From: Wolbachia endosymbiont of Diaphorina citri
GTDB lineage: Bacteria; Pseudomonadota; Alphaproteobacteria; Rickettsiales; Anaplasmataceae
Reading direction: 5' to 3'
Assembly (NCBI RefSeq): GCF_013096535.2
Contig: NZ_CP051265.2
Location: 1,240,001-1,304,000 of the forward strand
Length of the DNA: 64,000 bases
Shown here: positions 9,345 to 17,725 of the stretch, in pieces
Numbering within the stretch: position 1 is the first letter of the stretch
How the letters are laid out: every line of letters starts with the position of its first letter
The notes under the pieces: generated by a model
What the model was told of the DNA's origin: nothing
Seen by the model: the letters and a program-made list of their open reading frames with translations, nothing else
The model's database searches: none
Translations under genes and position numbers: made by a program

Positions 9345-11159
9345 TCTATGCTACATCTTTTTCTGAAGGTTTAAGACCAGATCCGCAGCTTAAAGTATCA
9401 GAGTGGGCGAATGAGTATCGAGTTTTAGCGCCAACTGCAGCATCAGAGCCAGGAAAATGGAGAACGGAAAGAACTCCTTATTTAAAAGAAATCATGGATT
9501 CACTATCTCCATCTTCACCAGCGGAGAAAATAGTATTCATGAAAGGAGCACAAATTGGAGGAACAGAAGCTGGTAATAACTGGATTGGCTATATCATAGA
9601 TCAGACACCAGGTCCAATGCTGGTAGTACAGCCAACAGTTGAAATGGGAAAGCGTTGGTCGAAGGGAAGATTTGCACCGTTAATAGAGAGTACGCCATGT
9701 TTAAAAAGTAAAGTAAAAGACCCAAGATCAAGAGATTCAGGGAATACTGTGCAAAGTAAGGAATTTCCAGGTGGAATAGTAGTAATAACTGGAGCAAATA
9801 GCAGTGTAGGACTCCGATCTATGCCAGTAAAATACCTCTTTCTTGATGAGATTGATGCCTATCCAGGAGATTCAGGAGGTGAAGGAGATCCAGTACTGCT
9901 CAGTATTGCACGAACTAATACCTTTGCAAGGCGAAAGATTTTTTTAGTATCAACACCAACGATTCATGAGAATTGAGAAAGAATTTGAAGCAACAGATAA
10001 GAGATATTTTTTTGTTCCCTGTCCGTATTGTAATTACTATCAAGTTCTAAAATGGTCACAAATAAAATGGGAAAACAACGACTCAAGAACAGCACATTAT
10101 GTCTGCACTGAATGTAGCGGCAAAATAGAAAATCATCAAAAGACAGAGATGCTTGAGCGTGGAGAATGGAGAGCTACAGAGGCAAAAGAAGGGGAGAAAA
10201 AAGGATTTCATCTTTCAAGTCTTTATAGCCCAGTTGGTTGGTATAGTTGGCAACAAGCAGTAGAAGATTTTCTGCATGCAAAGGAAAGTGAACAATTACT
10301 AAAAGTATGGATAAATACCACTTTAGGAGAAACTTGGGTAGATAAAGGAGAAGTACCAGACTGGAAGCAATTATTTAACAGGAGAGAATTTTTTCCCATA
10401 GGCACAGTACCAAAAGGCGAAGTAGTTCTCACAGCAGGTGTTGATGTCCAAAAAGACCGGTTAGAAGTAGAAGTTGTAGCATGGGGAAAAAGCCGTGAAA
10501 GTTGGTCAATAGACTATCGAGTATTTGAAGGAGATACAGGAGGAGGAGAAGTATGGGGAAAACTCTCTGAGCTCTTAAATCATCATTTTATCGGTGAAAA
10601 TGGGCTTGAATACATGATAAGCATGATGGCGGTTGATGCTGGATATGCAACGCAAGAAGTGTATAATTGGGTAAGAGGTCATCAAGGATCTGGAAGAGTA
10701 ATGGCAGTTAAAGGTGTAAATAAAGCATTAGTACCACTTAGCAGCCCAAGTAGAGTTGATATAACAGTTGGTGGTCAAAAGCTAAAAAGAGGAATAAAGC
10801 TTTGGCCAGTGGGAGTATCGATATTAAAGTCAGAGCTTTTTCAATTACTTAATGTTTTAAAAGAAGGTGAAGAAGCTCCAGCAGGATATTGTCATTTTCC
10901 GGAGTATGCACCTGAATATTTTAAGCAGCTAACGGCAGAGCAATTAGTCAGCAAGGTAGTAAAAGGATACACCAAACAGGAATGGCAAAAGGTAAGAGAG
11001 AGAAATGAAGTACTAGATTGCCGAATTTATGCGAGAGCAGCATCTATTGCGCTTGGAATCGATCGTTGGCCAGAGAGTAAATGGAATAGTTTGAGTGGAA
11101 AAATAGAAAGTAAAAAACCTAAAAAAGTAAGACAGAGTAAGTGGCTGGAAAATGTATAA
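9341..11159 (+). pseudogene. Phage terminase large subunit (GpA family), frameshifted
   Basis: Two overlapping frames make one terminase. 9341-9976 (211 aa) carries the ATPase: MKGAQIGGTEAGNNWIG is the Walker A-like adenine/P-loop region (about 67-83) and YLFLDEIDAYPGD the Walker B (about 165-177). 9966-11159 (397 aa) resumes at RIEKEFEATDKRYFF with zinc-finger-like cysteines (CPYC, CTECSG) and the nuclease half (LTAGVDVQKDRLEVEV; MMAVDAGYATQEVYNW). The break follows STPTIHEN, and the net shift is equivalent to losing two bases. The start overlaps the ankyrin gene by ATGA and the end overlaps gpW. Together the pieces are about 605 residues, the normal family size. Unless frameshifting rescues it, DNA packaging is lost. 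Confidence 0.85.
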
Positions 11160-11376
11160 CGAAGAGTATTTAGTTCAAGTCGAAGAAGCGATAAAGAAGC
11201 TGCAAAACGGAGAGCGAGTAGTATCAATTGCATATGGTGACCATGTTGTGCGGTACGGGGAAGTTCAAATAAAGGATTTATTGGAGCTCAGGCAACGAAT
11301 AAAAGCGGGGTTAAAAGTTGCAGGCATGAAGCCAAAGAGGCAAATTGTTTTTGCAACAAATAAAGGAGTGATATGA
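11152..11376 (+). CDS. gpW-like head-tail joining protein
   Basis: 74 residues, the size of lambda gpW. The sequence is helical with IKKLQNGERVVSIAYGDHVV followed by YGEVQIKDLLELRQRI, the hydrophobic and charged pattern of gpW proteins that plug the portal ring. It overlaps the terminase end by 8 bp and lies directly before the lysozyme gene, as in other WO prophages. Confidence 0.8.
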   Translation: MYNEEYLVQVEEAIKKLQNGERVVSIAYGDHVVRYGEVQIKDLLELRQRIKAGLKVAGMKPKRQIVFATNKGVI

Positions 11377-11525
11377 GATGGTAGAAAGCAAGAGGATTAA
11401 AGTGAGCTCAGATATGATTATAAATGCAGTAATAGATTTATCGCACTGGAATGAAAACATAAATTTTAAATTAGCAAAAGAAGATTGTAAGTTAAAAATG
11501 TGATATAAAAGAGATAAGAGGGAAA

Positions 11526-11703
11526 GATAGCCCTACTCACTATAGGAATAGGACTATCACGGGCGTGTGCGACCGAAAAAAAAGTTGGTATTACAACCGT
11601 TTCCATCAAGGTACACTAGCCCTATCCCTCGATACGTTTGAATAGTTGTGTGGGACATATATATGCACCCGTTTACAATCTTAAATTAATAAAACTATCG
11701 AGG
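11526..11703 (+). ncRNA. Candidate bridge RNA of IS110 copy 1
   Basis: Conserved leader upstream of the transposase. Stem GTGTGC (11565-11570) / GTACAC (11611-11616) closes a loop. In it an A-run (11576-11584) partly matches the left target AAAAGAAG, and TTCCAT (11601-11606) is the exact reverse complement of ATGGAA, the core plus right target (12855-12860). A second loop, closed by CCTCGATA (11627-11634) / TATCGAGG (11696-11703), has ATAGTTG (11642-11648), identical to the element's right end. It also has TTTACAAT (11672-11679), which pairs with the left end ATTGTAAG with one G-U. This is the target-loop and donor-loop layout published for IS621-type bridge RNAs. Transcription is not shown. 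Confidence 0.72.
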
Positions 11704-11708
11704 TTATA

Positions 11709-12680
11709 ATGGTTAGATCTTATCAAAATTTTATTGGTATTGACATCGGAAAATTCAAGAATGTTGTTGCAGTTCACAAGCAGAAGAATGCTGTTGAATT
11801 TGACAATAATACTTCTGGTTGGCAACAATTGTGTCAAAAGTTCTCAGATATCTTACCTAATTCTTTAGTGACTTTAGAAAATACAGGAAAATATGAGCTT
11901 GGTTTGTCACATTTTCTTATTGACAAGAATATCACCGTACATCGAGCTAATACCCGTAAAGTAAAAAGTTTTATTTTATCTCACGGAACTTTAGCAAAAT
12001 CCGATAAATCAGATGCAAGAGCTCTTGCTCAATATGGATTTGAACGCCATAGAACTCTCTCTCTATTTGTACCTACTTCTGAAAAACAATCAACCTTGGT
12101 TGCACTTTGTCAACGTCGTGATGACATCACGCAAATGAGAACTCAGGAAAAATGTAGACTGGAAGCACCTGAAAACGACCATATAAGAGAAAGTTGTCAA
12201 AAAACTATTGAATTTTTTAATAGCCAAATAGATGAACTAAATAATACTATACAAAGAATCATTGATGAAAGTCATGAGTTACAAGAACATCAAAAAATCC
12301 TTAAAACAGTTCCTGGAATAGGTAAAAAGTTATCACAAGATTTTCTGTGTTTAATACCGGAGCTTGGTTACTTAAACAGAAGGGAAGTAGCAAGTCTTGC
12401 TGGAGTTGCACCTCATCCTAGGGAAAGTGGTAAAGCTGTTGGTTATCGAAGGATTATAGGTGGTAGAAGTAATGTCCGTAAAAAGCTTTTTACAGCTGCG
12501 ATGTCTACTGCAAGGTCCAAATCTGTACTTGGTGCCTTTTATTCTAAGCTTGTTGAAAGTGGTAAGAAGAAAATGGTAGCTATAACAGCTCTAATGCGGA
12601 AAATCATAGTAATTGCTAATGCAAGACTTAAAGAAGCAATTAATTTGCATACTCTCACAACGGTGGCTGAAATTGGCTAA
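11709..12680 (+). CDS. IS110-family transposase (DEDD recombinase), copy 1
   Basis: 323 residues. The N-terminal RuvC-like DEDD domain starts FIGIDIGKFKNVVAVHK (first Asp about residue 11) and has TLENTGKYELGL and KSDKSDARALAQYG. The C-terminal Tnp20-type domain has VPGIGKKLSQDFL and SLAGVAPHPRESGKAVGYRR, followed by a Ser-rich AAMSTARSKS region where the nucleophilic serine is expected. It appears intact. The Shine-Dalgarno GAGG (11700-11703) lies in the closing stem of the candidate bridge RNA. It is about 90 percent identical by eye to copy 2 but has a longer C-terminus. Confidence 0.92.
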   Translation: MVRSYQNFIGIDIGKFKNVVAVHKQKNAVEFDNNTSGWQQLCQKFSDILPNSLVTLENTGKYELGLSHFLIDKNITVHRANTRKVKSFILSHGTLAKSDKSDARALAQYGFERHRTLSLFVPTSEKQSTLVALCQRRDDITQMRTQEKCRLEAPENDHIRESCQKTIEFFNSQIDELNNTIQRIIDESHELQEHQKILKTVPGIGKKLSQDFLCLIPELGYLNRREVASLAGVAPHPRESGKAVGYRRIIGGRSNVRKKLFTAAMSTARSKSVLGAFYSKLVESGKKKMVAITALMRKIIVIANARLKEAINLHTLTTVAEIG

Positions 12681-12724
12681 TGAATATGTGCGTCTACACA
12701 GACTTAAAGCACATATTCATTAGC
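12676..12724 (+). other. Long hairpin after transposase copy 1
   Basis: A perfect 16-bp stem (12676-12691 / 12709-12724) has a 17-nt loop, and the transposase stop codon lies inside the 5' arm. The same hairpin follows copy 2 with a different stem sequence but a nearly identical loop (GTCTACACA start, TTAAA end). It lacks a U-tract, so it is a weak terminator candidate. It may instead be an RNA or transposition signal. Confidence 0.7.
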
Positions 12725-12856
12725 TAAACAGAAATTATTATGGCAGCTGTTTGATATAAAATTTTATTTCTATGACACACGGGTTTTTATTGTCCACATG
12801 ATTGAACAAAGTTACAGAATTACACAAATAAAAAATTTTTAAAAAACATAGTTGAT

Positions 12857-13393
12857 GGAATATTGGGAGTTATTCATAAAGCAACCCAGGGGCTAAAATA
12901 CATAGATCCAACTTATACAGAAAGAAGGAAAGCCGCTGAAGAGGAAGGACTTTTATGGGGTTCATATCATTTTGGTGTAGGAGAAGATGGAAGAGATCAG
13001 GCAAATCACTTTTTGAATACAGTGGGTGAAACTAAAAATACAATTGTTGTGCTTGATATTGAAGAGAACGAAAGTGGAAAAAATATAGAACCAAGACAAG
13101 CAGAAGATTTTGTTAAAAAAGTTCAAGAAGAAACAGGGCGTTCACCTTTAGTGTATGGAAGTGCTAATTTTTTGAAAGATTTTGCCACACCAATTTTGAC
13201 TAAATGTCCATTATGGATAGCAAGATATGGAGATCAACCTGTTTTACCGCAAGGCTGGAATAAGTGGATTTTATGGCAATACACCGACGGTAAAAATGGT
13301 CCAGAGCCACATGAAGTAAGTGGAATCGGAAAATGTGACAGAAATAAATTTAACGGCACATTAAAAGAATTAAGAGAATTTTGGTTAGTATGA
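12857..13393 (+). CDS. GH25 lysozyme, 3' fragment
   Basis: Open frame continuing the split lysozyme, from the IS110 right junction to TGA 13391-13393. It keeps VIHKATQGLKY, LWGSYHFG, the catalytic DIEE and WQYTDG motifs, but lacks the N-terminal strand with the first active-site Asp. If it is translated at all, the TTG/ATT codons near 12,863 are the only nearby starts. Confidence 0.6.
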   Translation, partial: GILGVIHKATQGLKYIDPTYTERRKAAEEEGLLWGSYHFGVGEDGRDQANHFLNTVGETKNTIVVLDIEENESGKNIEPRQAEDFVKKVQEETGRSPLVYGSANFLKDFATPILTKCPLWIARYGDQPVLPQGWNKWILWQYTDGKNGPEPHEVSGIGKCDRNKFNGTLKELREFWLV

Positions 13394-14802
13394 TGCTGAA
13401 AAATTTCAAACAACTATTTAGCAAGCCAAAAATCAAAAGTTCAGCCTGGGATGCAGCAGGTTCAGGAAGAAGATTTTTTCACTTTCAACCAGAGTTAGGA
13501 AGTATAAACAATTTGCTGTCTCAAAACCTTGAAACTTTACGTAGTAGATCACGTGATATGGTGAGAAAAAATCCATATGCAGCAAATATTATTGATACAA
13601 TAGTAAGTAATTCTATTGGAACAGGAATAAAACCGCAGTCAAAAGCAAAGAATGCAGAATTTCGAAAGAAAGTGCAAGAATTATGGCTAAGATGGACAGA
13701 TGAAGCAGATAGTAACGGAGTAAGTGATTTTTATGGATTACAAGCTCTAGTATGCAGAAGTATGATAGAGGGAGGAGAATGTTTTGTACGACTCCGAACA
13801 AGAAAGCTAGAGGATGGATTTTCTGTACCATTACAACTGCAAGTACTTGAGTCTGAACATTTAGACAATAAAACAAATCAGACTTTAGGAAATGGTAATG
13901 TAATAAGAAACGGGATTGAGTTTAACAGACTTGGGCAAAGAGAAGCATACTACCTATTTAAAGAACACCCTGGTGAAAGTACGTTTGGAGAGTCAGTGAG
14001 AGTACCAGCAAACGATGTTTTACATATTTATAGACCATTAAGACCTGGGCAAATCAGAGGGGAGCCTTGGCTTTCTAATATACTACTGAAACTTTATGAG
14101 CTTGATCAATACGATGATGCAGAATTAGTGAGAAAAAAGACAGCGGCGATGTTTGCAGGGTTTATTACAAGACTTGATCCTGAGGCAAATATTTTAGGAG
14201 AAGGCGAAGCGAATGAGCAAGGAGTAGCACTATCTGGCCTAGAACCTGGAACAATGCAGCTTTTAGACCCAGGAGAAGATATAAAATTTTCAGAGCCATC
14301 AGATGTTGGAGGAAGTTATGAAGCGTTTATGAGACAGCAACTGAGGGCAATAGCAATAGGCACAGGGATAACATATGAGCAGCTAACAGGAGATTTAACA
14401 GGTGTTAATTACTCATCAATCAGAGCAGGATTAATAGAGTTTCGCAGAAGGTGTGCAATGTTACAGCATAACGTGATAGTGTTCCAGTTTTGTAGACCTA
14501 TTTGGAATAGATGGCTAGAATTAGCAGTACTTTGTGGAGAACTCTGTATAGATGAAAAAGTAGTAAAAGCAGCGAAAGAAGAAGTAAAATGGATACCACA
14601 GGGATTTGATTGGGTGGATCCACTGAAAGACCAGCAAGCACAGCAAATGGCAGTAAGAAATGGATTTAAGAGTCGATCGGAAGTAGTATCAGAAATGGGT
14701 TACGATGTTGAAGAAATTGACCAAGAAATAGCAGAAGATCAAAAGCGTTCTGATTCTCTCAACCTTTTCTTTGATTCTGATGTCAGGACACAAACAAAAT
14801 AA
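13390..14802 (+). CDS. Phage portal protein (lambda gpB family)
   Basis: About 470 residues, normal for lambda-type portals. Features are RDMVRKNPYAANIIDTIVSN near residue 60, GTGIKPQ, DVLHIYRPLRPGQIRGEPWL at about 215-235, and the C-terminal helix region (RRRCAMLQHNVIVFQFC). The portal forms the dodecameric ring through which DNA enters the capsid. ATG 13390 overlaps the lysozyme stop; a TTG nine bases upstream is less likely. The S49 protease gene follows at 14 bp. Confidence 0.9.
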   Translation: MMLKNFKQLFSKPKIKSSAWDAAGSGRRFFHFQPELGSINNLLSQNLETLRSRSRDMVRKNPYAANIIDTIVSNSIGTGIKPQSKAKNAEFRKKVQELWLRWTDEADSNGVSDFYGLQALVCRSMIEGGECFVRLRTRKLEDGFSVPLQLQVLESEHLDNKTNQTLGNGNVIRNGIEFNRLGQREAYYLFKEHPGESTFGESVRVPANDVLHIYRPLRPGQIRGEPWLSNILLKLYELDQYDDAELVRKKTAAMFAGFITRLDPEANILGEGEANEQGVALSGLEPGTMQLLDPGEDIKFSEPSDVGGSYEAFMRQQLRAIAIGTGITYEQLTGDLTGVNYSSIRAGLIEFRRRCAMLQHNVIVFQFCRPIWNRWLELAVLCGELCIDEKVVKAAKEEVKWIPQGFDWVDPLKDQQAQQMAVRNGFKSRSEVVSEMGYDVEEIDQEIAEDQKRSDSLNLFFDSDVRTQTK

Positions 14803-14816
14803 ATCTCGTTTACTTT

Positions 14817-15878
14817 ATGGAAATTTTACAAACCAACTGGCTATGTAGGCCGATGATGATAGAGCAAAAAAGCTTTGACCTGTTGTCACTATATAACGGA
14901 AAACAACCTATCTTTAAAAACGTAAAACACTATGTAAAGAACAATATAGAAAAGACAGCAATAATACCAATACATGGAATTTTAACCAAAAAACCAGGAG
15001 CTTTTGACGATTTTCTGGGAATGACATCATATGAGAAAATTCAAGAAGAAATAGAAGAAGCATCATCAAACAAAGATATAGAAACTATTCTGCTTGATAT
15101 AGATAGTCCAGGCGGAGAAGTAAACGGTTTATTCGACTTGGCTGATTTTATTTACGAATCAAGAGCAAAAAAGAGAATTGTGGCAATAGCAAATGATGAT
15201 GCGTACTCTGCTGCATATGCTATAGCTTCAAGTGCTGAAAAGGTATTTGTGAGCAGAACTTCTGGTGTTGGCAGTATAGGAGTAATAGCAAGTCATATAG
15301 ATCAAAGTAGGTTTGATGAAAAGCAAGGAATAAAATACACAACTATTTTTGCAGGCAAGAGAAAGAATGATTTAAATCCACATGAGCCTATAAGTTTAGA
15401 AAGCTTAAAAAGTTTAGAGGAGGAAGTAAATCGCTTATATGAAATTCTGACTGAACTTATAGCACGAAACAGAGGACTTTCTGTACAAGCAATAAAAAAT
15501 ACTGAAGCAGGTCTATATTTTGGTGAGAAAGCAGTAGAAATAGGTCTTGCAGATGGAGTTACAACATTTTTTGAATTTATTAACAAAGGAGAAAATACTA
15601 TGAATAAACAAACTACAACTGACCTAGAAACTGATAATTTAACTAAGTATCGTACTGAAGTTGTTGAATTAATACGTTTATGTAACTTATCACGAATGCC
15701 AGAGAAAATAGGAGAATTTATTGAGCAGGGTGTAAGTATTGAGCAAGCAAGGGAAGTTTTAATGGAATTACTTGCAGAGAGAACGAAGAAGACAGAGATA
15801 CTGAGTGCAATACCACAGAATTCAGGAGAAGATTTGATGATGCAAGTAGCAAGAAGTCGTGCGCAATCTGGCATTTAG
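14817..15878 (+). CDS. S49 peptidase / minor capsid protein C with scaffold-like tail
   Basis: 353 residues. The SppA-type S49 domain spans about 45-245. It has DIDSPGGEVNG (oxyanion region), the nucleophile motif NDDAYSAAYAIASSA (Ser about 137), SRTSGVGSIGVIASH, and the general-base Lys region KYTTIFAGKRKN. The C-terminal 100 residues are charged and helical, with an internal Met (MNKQTTTDLETD, about 15,600) preceded by GGAG. This resembles the lambda C/Nu3 arrangement, where a nested scaffold is translated from an internal start. It matures the procapsid. ATG 14817 has a weak ribosome site. Confidence 0.9.
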   Translation: MEILQTNWLCRPMMIEQKSFDLLSLYNGKQPIFKNVKHYVKNNIEKTAIIPIHGILTKKPGAFDDFLGMTSYEKIQEEIEEASSNKDIETILLDIDSPGGEVNGLFDLADFIYESRAKKRIVAIANDDAYSAAYAIASSAEKVFVSRTSGVGSIGVIASHIDQSRFDEKQGIKYTTIFAGKRKNDLNPHEPISLESLKSLEEEVNRLYEILTELIARNRGLSVQAIKNTEAGLYFGEKAVEIGLADGVTTFFEFINKGENTMNKQTTTDLETDNLTKYRTEVVELIRLCNLSRMPEKIGEFIEQGVSIEQAREVLMELLAERTKKTEILSAIPQNSGEDLMMQVARSRAQSGI

Positions 15879-15924
15879 AATATTCGTAGTATAACAAAAG
15901 TAGAAAATAAAGGAGAAAAGCAAA

Positions 15925-16293
15925 ATGAGTACTATAACCGAACAAAATAATCTAGGTGACCTATTAAAATATGAGGCATCAAGTCTATATTCAAGAGATC
16001 AGATAACAGTAGCCAAGGGACAAAATCTTAAACTTGGTACAGTAGTGGCTCTCGATAAAGATAACATGATTAAGATAATAAATCCAACTGCCACAGATGG
16101 TACACAAACAGCGATAGGTGTGATAATAAGCGATGTAAACGCAAAGGAAAATACCAAAGCAGTAATTATTACTCGTGGTGCAATGCTAGCAGATCATGCA
16201 GTGGTGTGGCCAGCAAATATCACTGAAGAGCAGAAAGCTGCAGCAATAAAGCAACTTGAAGCACGAGGGATCATTGTCCGCAAGGGAGTGTAA
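15925..16293 (+). CDS. Head decoration protein (gpD-like)
   Basis: 122 residues, with the gpD-like pattern: an N-terminal extension, GQNLKLGTVVALDKDN, then AIGVIISDVNAKENTKAVII and TRGAMLADHAVVWP. It would form trimers stabilising the filled capsid. ATG 15925 follows AAAGGAG. It sits between the protease and major capsid genes, the expected lambda-like order. Confidence 0.88.
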   Translation: MSTITEQNNLGDLLKYEASSLYSRDQITVAKGQNLKLGTVVALDKDNMIKIINPTATDGTQTAIGVIISDVNAKENTKAVIITRGAMLADHAVVWPANITEEQKAAAIKQLEARGIIVRKGV

Positions 16294-16317
16294 CTTAAAT
16301 TAATAAGGAGAAAAAGA

Positions 16318-17322
16318 ATGCAAAATCCATTTACAAATACAGCATTTAGTATGACGGCACTAACAAATGCGATGAATATATTGCCGATAAATTATGGACG
16401 GGTTGAAAATTTAAACTTGTTTCCAAGTAGGTCAGTAAGATTTAGACATATTACCATAGAAGAGCAAAACGGAGTATTAAGTTTACTACCAACGCAGTTA
16501 CCCGGAGCACCAGCAACAGTAGGAAAACGCGGCAAAAGAAAGGTAAGAACATTTACAATTCCACATATTCCACATGATGATGTAGTTTTACCTGAAGAAG
16601 TTCAAGGAATCCGTGCTTTTGGCTCAGAAAACGAACTTGTAGCGCTTGCCGATGTAATTACAGATCACTTGCAAACAATGAGAAACAAACATGCAATCAC
16701 GCTAGAACATCTTCGTATGGGAGCTTTAAAGGGAATAATTTTAGATGCAGATGGGTCTGAATTACTTAACCTATATACAGAATTTGGTATTACAGCAAAA
16801 ACAGTAAACTTTGCTCTTGGCACAGCAACAACGGATGTAAAGCGTAAGTGTATGGAAGTACTAAGGCATATTGAAGATAATTTAAGTGGCGAGTATATGG
16901 AAAGAGTACATGCTCTGGTAAGTCCTGAATTTTTTGATGCATTAACCTCTCACCAAAAAGTAAAAGAAGCATACGAAAGATGGCAGGAGGGAGCAGCACT
17001 TCGAGACGATATGAGATCAGAATTTACGTTTTGTGGTATAACATTTGAGGAATATAGAGGACAAGCAACTGACCCTGAAGGAACCGTGAGAAGATTTATT
17101 GAGAAAGATACAGGGCACTGTTTTCCAGTAGGAACAGCGAGCACATTTACAACATACTTTGCTCCAGCAGATTTTAATGAAACGGTAAACACTCTCGGAC
17201 AGCCACTATATGCAAAACAAGAGCCAAGAAGATTTGATAGAGGAACAGATTTACATACGCAGTCAAATCCATTGCCAATGTGCCATAGACCTGGCGTATT
17301 AGTAAAAGTCGCTATAGCATAA
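16318..17322 (+). CDS. Major capsid protein (lambda gpE family)
   Basis: 334 residues, typical for gpE. Visible features are the N-terminal LTNAMNILPINYGRVENL, RKVRTFTIPHIPHDDVVLPEEVQGIR (E-loop region), ITLEHLRMGALKGIILDADG, and the C-terminal FNETVNTLGQPLYAKQEP with RRFDRGTDLHTQSNPLPMC. It forms the icosahedral shell. ATG 16318 has a strong AAGGAG site. A strong hairpin begins directly after the stop. No frame damage is seen. Confidence 0.93.
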   Translation: MQNPFTNTAFSMTALTNAMNILPINYGRVENLNLFPSRSVRFRHITIEEQNGVLSLLPTQLPGAPATVGKRGKRKVRTFTIPHIPHDDVVLPEEVQGIRAFGSENELVALADVITDHLQTMRNKHAITLEHLRMGALKGIILDADGSELLNLYTEFGITAKTVNFALGTATTDVKRKCMEVLRHIEDNLSGEYMERVHALVSPEFFDALTSHQKVKEAYERWQEGAALRDDMRSEFTFCGITFEEYRGQATDPEGTVRRFIEKDTGHCFPVGTASTFTTYFAPADFNETVNTLGQPLYAKQEPRRFDRGTDLHTQSNPLPMCHRPGVLVKVAIA

Positions 17323-17377
17323 CATACTGGTAGAGTAACTACAATGTGGTGAGGCACAGAACGACTCTACCGGTATG
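17323..17377 (+). terminator. Hairpin directly after the major capsid gene
   Basis: A 14-bp inverted repeat with one mismatch, CATACTGGTAGAGT (17323-17336) / ACTCTACCGGTATG (17364-17377), has a 27-nt loop and then CGCTTTCTT. It starts one base after the capsid stop. It could partly terminate or stabilise the head-gene transcript so that capsid protein is made in excess of tail proteins. Confidence 0.6.
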
Positions 17378-17418
17378 CGCTTTCTTAGCATGTAAAGGTT
17401 AGTATATCAAAAAGAAAT

Positions 17419-17724
17419 ATGCAAGAGAATATTAAGCGATTATTAGAAGATTGTTTTGCCCATTTAGGAGAAGTGGCTTTGTATAAATCAAAGGATAAGT
17501 CATATATGGTACAGGTATTAAAGCAAGAGCCAGATAAATTATACGAGATTGGTGAAGGACAATTTGTGGAAGAAACTTTAGCGTTAGAAGTAAGTGCGTT
17601 TGATGTGTTAAAGCCAATAGTAGGAGATGTTTTTGTTATAGGTGATCGAAGATATAAAGTACACTCACCGCCACTTAGAGACAAGTCTGGAATAACGTGG
17701 AAAATAAAAGCGTCTGGGGTGTAA
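17419..17724 (+). CDS. Small head-tail connector-type protein
   Basis: 101 residues. It has an N-terminal helix followed by mainly beta structure (KSYMVQVLKQEPDKLYEIGE; DVFVIGDRRYKVHSPP). Its size, fold impression and position between major capsid and tail genes fit the FII-type head-tail attachment proteins. Sequence motifs are not diagnostic, so the role comes from position. ATG 17419 follows a weak AAAGAAA site. Confidence 0.7.
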   Translation: MQENIKRLLEDCFAHLGEVALYKSKDKSYMVQVLKQEPDKLYEIGEGQFVEETLALEVSAFDVLKPIVGDVFVIGDRRYKVHSPPLRDKSGITWKIKASGV

Positions 17725-17725
17725 A

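Larger units (their letters stand above)
11484..12856 (+). mobile_element. IS110-family element, copy 1 (with AT cores)
   Basis: A 1,369-bp element (11,486-12,854) lies between two AT dinucleotides (11,484-11,485 and 12,855-12,856). Its left end TGTAAGTTAAAAAT and right end ACATAGTTG match copy 2 at 22,650-24,062, which fixes the boundaries. It has no terminal inverted repeats, as expected of IS110. It contains a ~180-nt structured leader, one DEDD transposase gene and a hairpin behind it. It interrupts the phage lysozyme gene. Confidence 0.9.
11378..13393 (+). pseudogene. GH25 lysozyme (endolysin) split by an IS110 element
   Basis: The 5' piece 11378-11485 encodes MVESKRIKVSS through AVIDLSHWNEN to LAKED, and the 3' piece 12857-13393 resumes GILGVIHKATQGLKY. 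Removing the element (11,486-12,854) and one AT core restores an uninterrupted 214-residue frame. GH25 hallmarks are the first catalytic-site Asp (VIDLSHW, residue about 20), the DIEE motif (VVLDIEENE) with catalytic Asp/Glu, and the C-terminal LWQYTDG. In the current state the 5' piece stops at TGA 11501-11503 inside the element. The enzyme would cut peptidoglycan during phage release. The 3' piece has no good start of its own. Confidence 0.88.

Noticed and set aside
11709..12680. IS110 copies read as a composite transposon carrying phage genes
   Set aside because: Each copy has its own target and AT cores inside a phage gene that is restored on removal, so they are independent insertions.
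15302..15874. A 190-codon minus-strand open frame opposite the S49 protease gene
   Set aside because: It is antisense to a well-supported capsid gene and has no coding features of its own.
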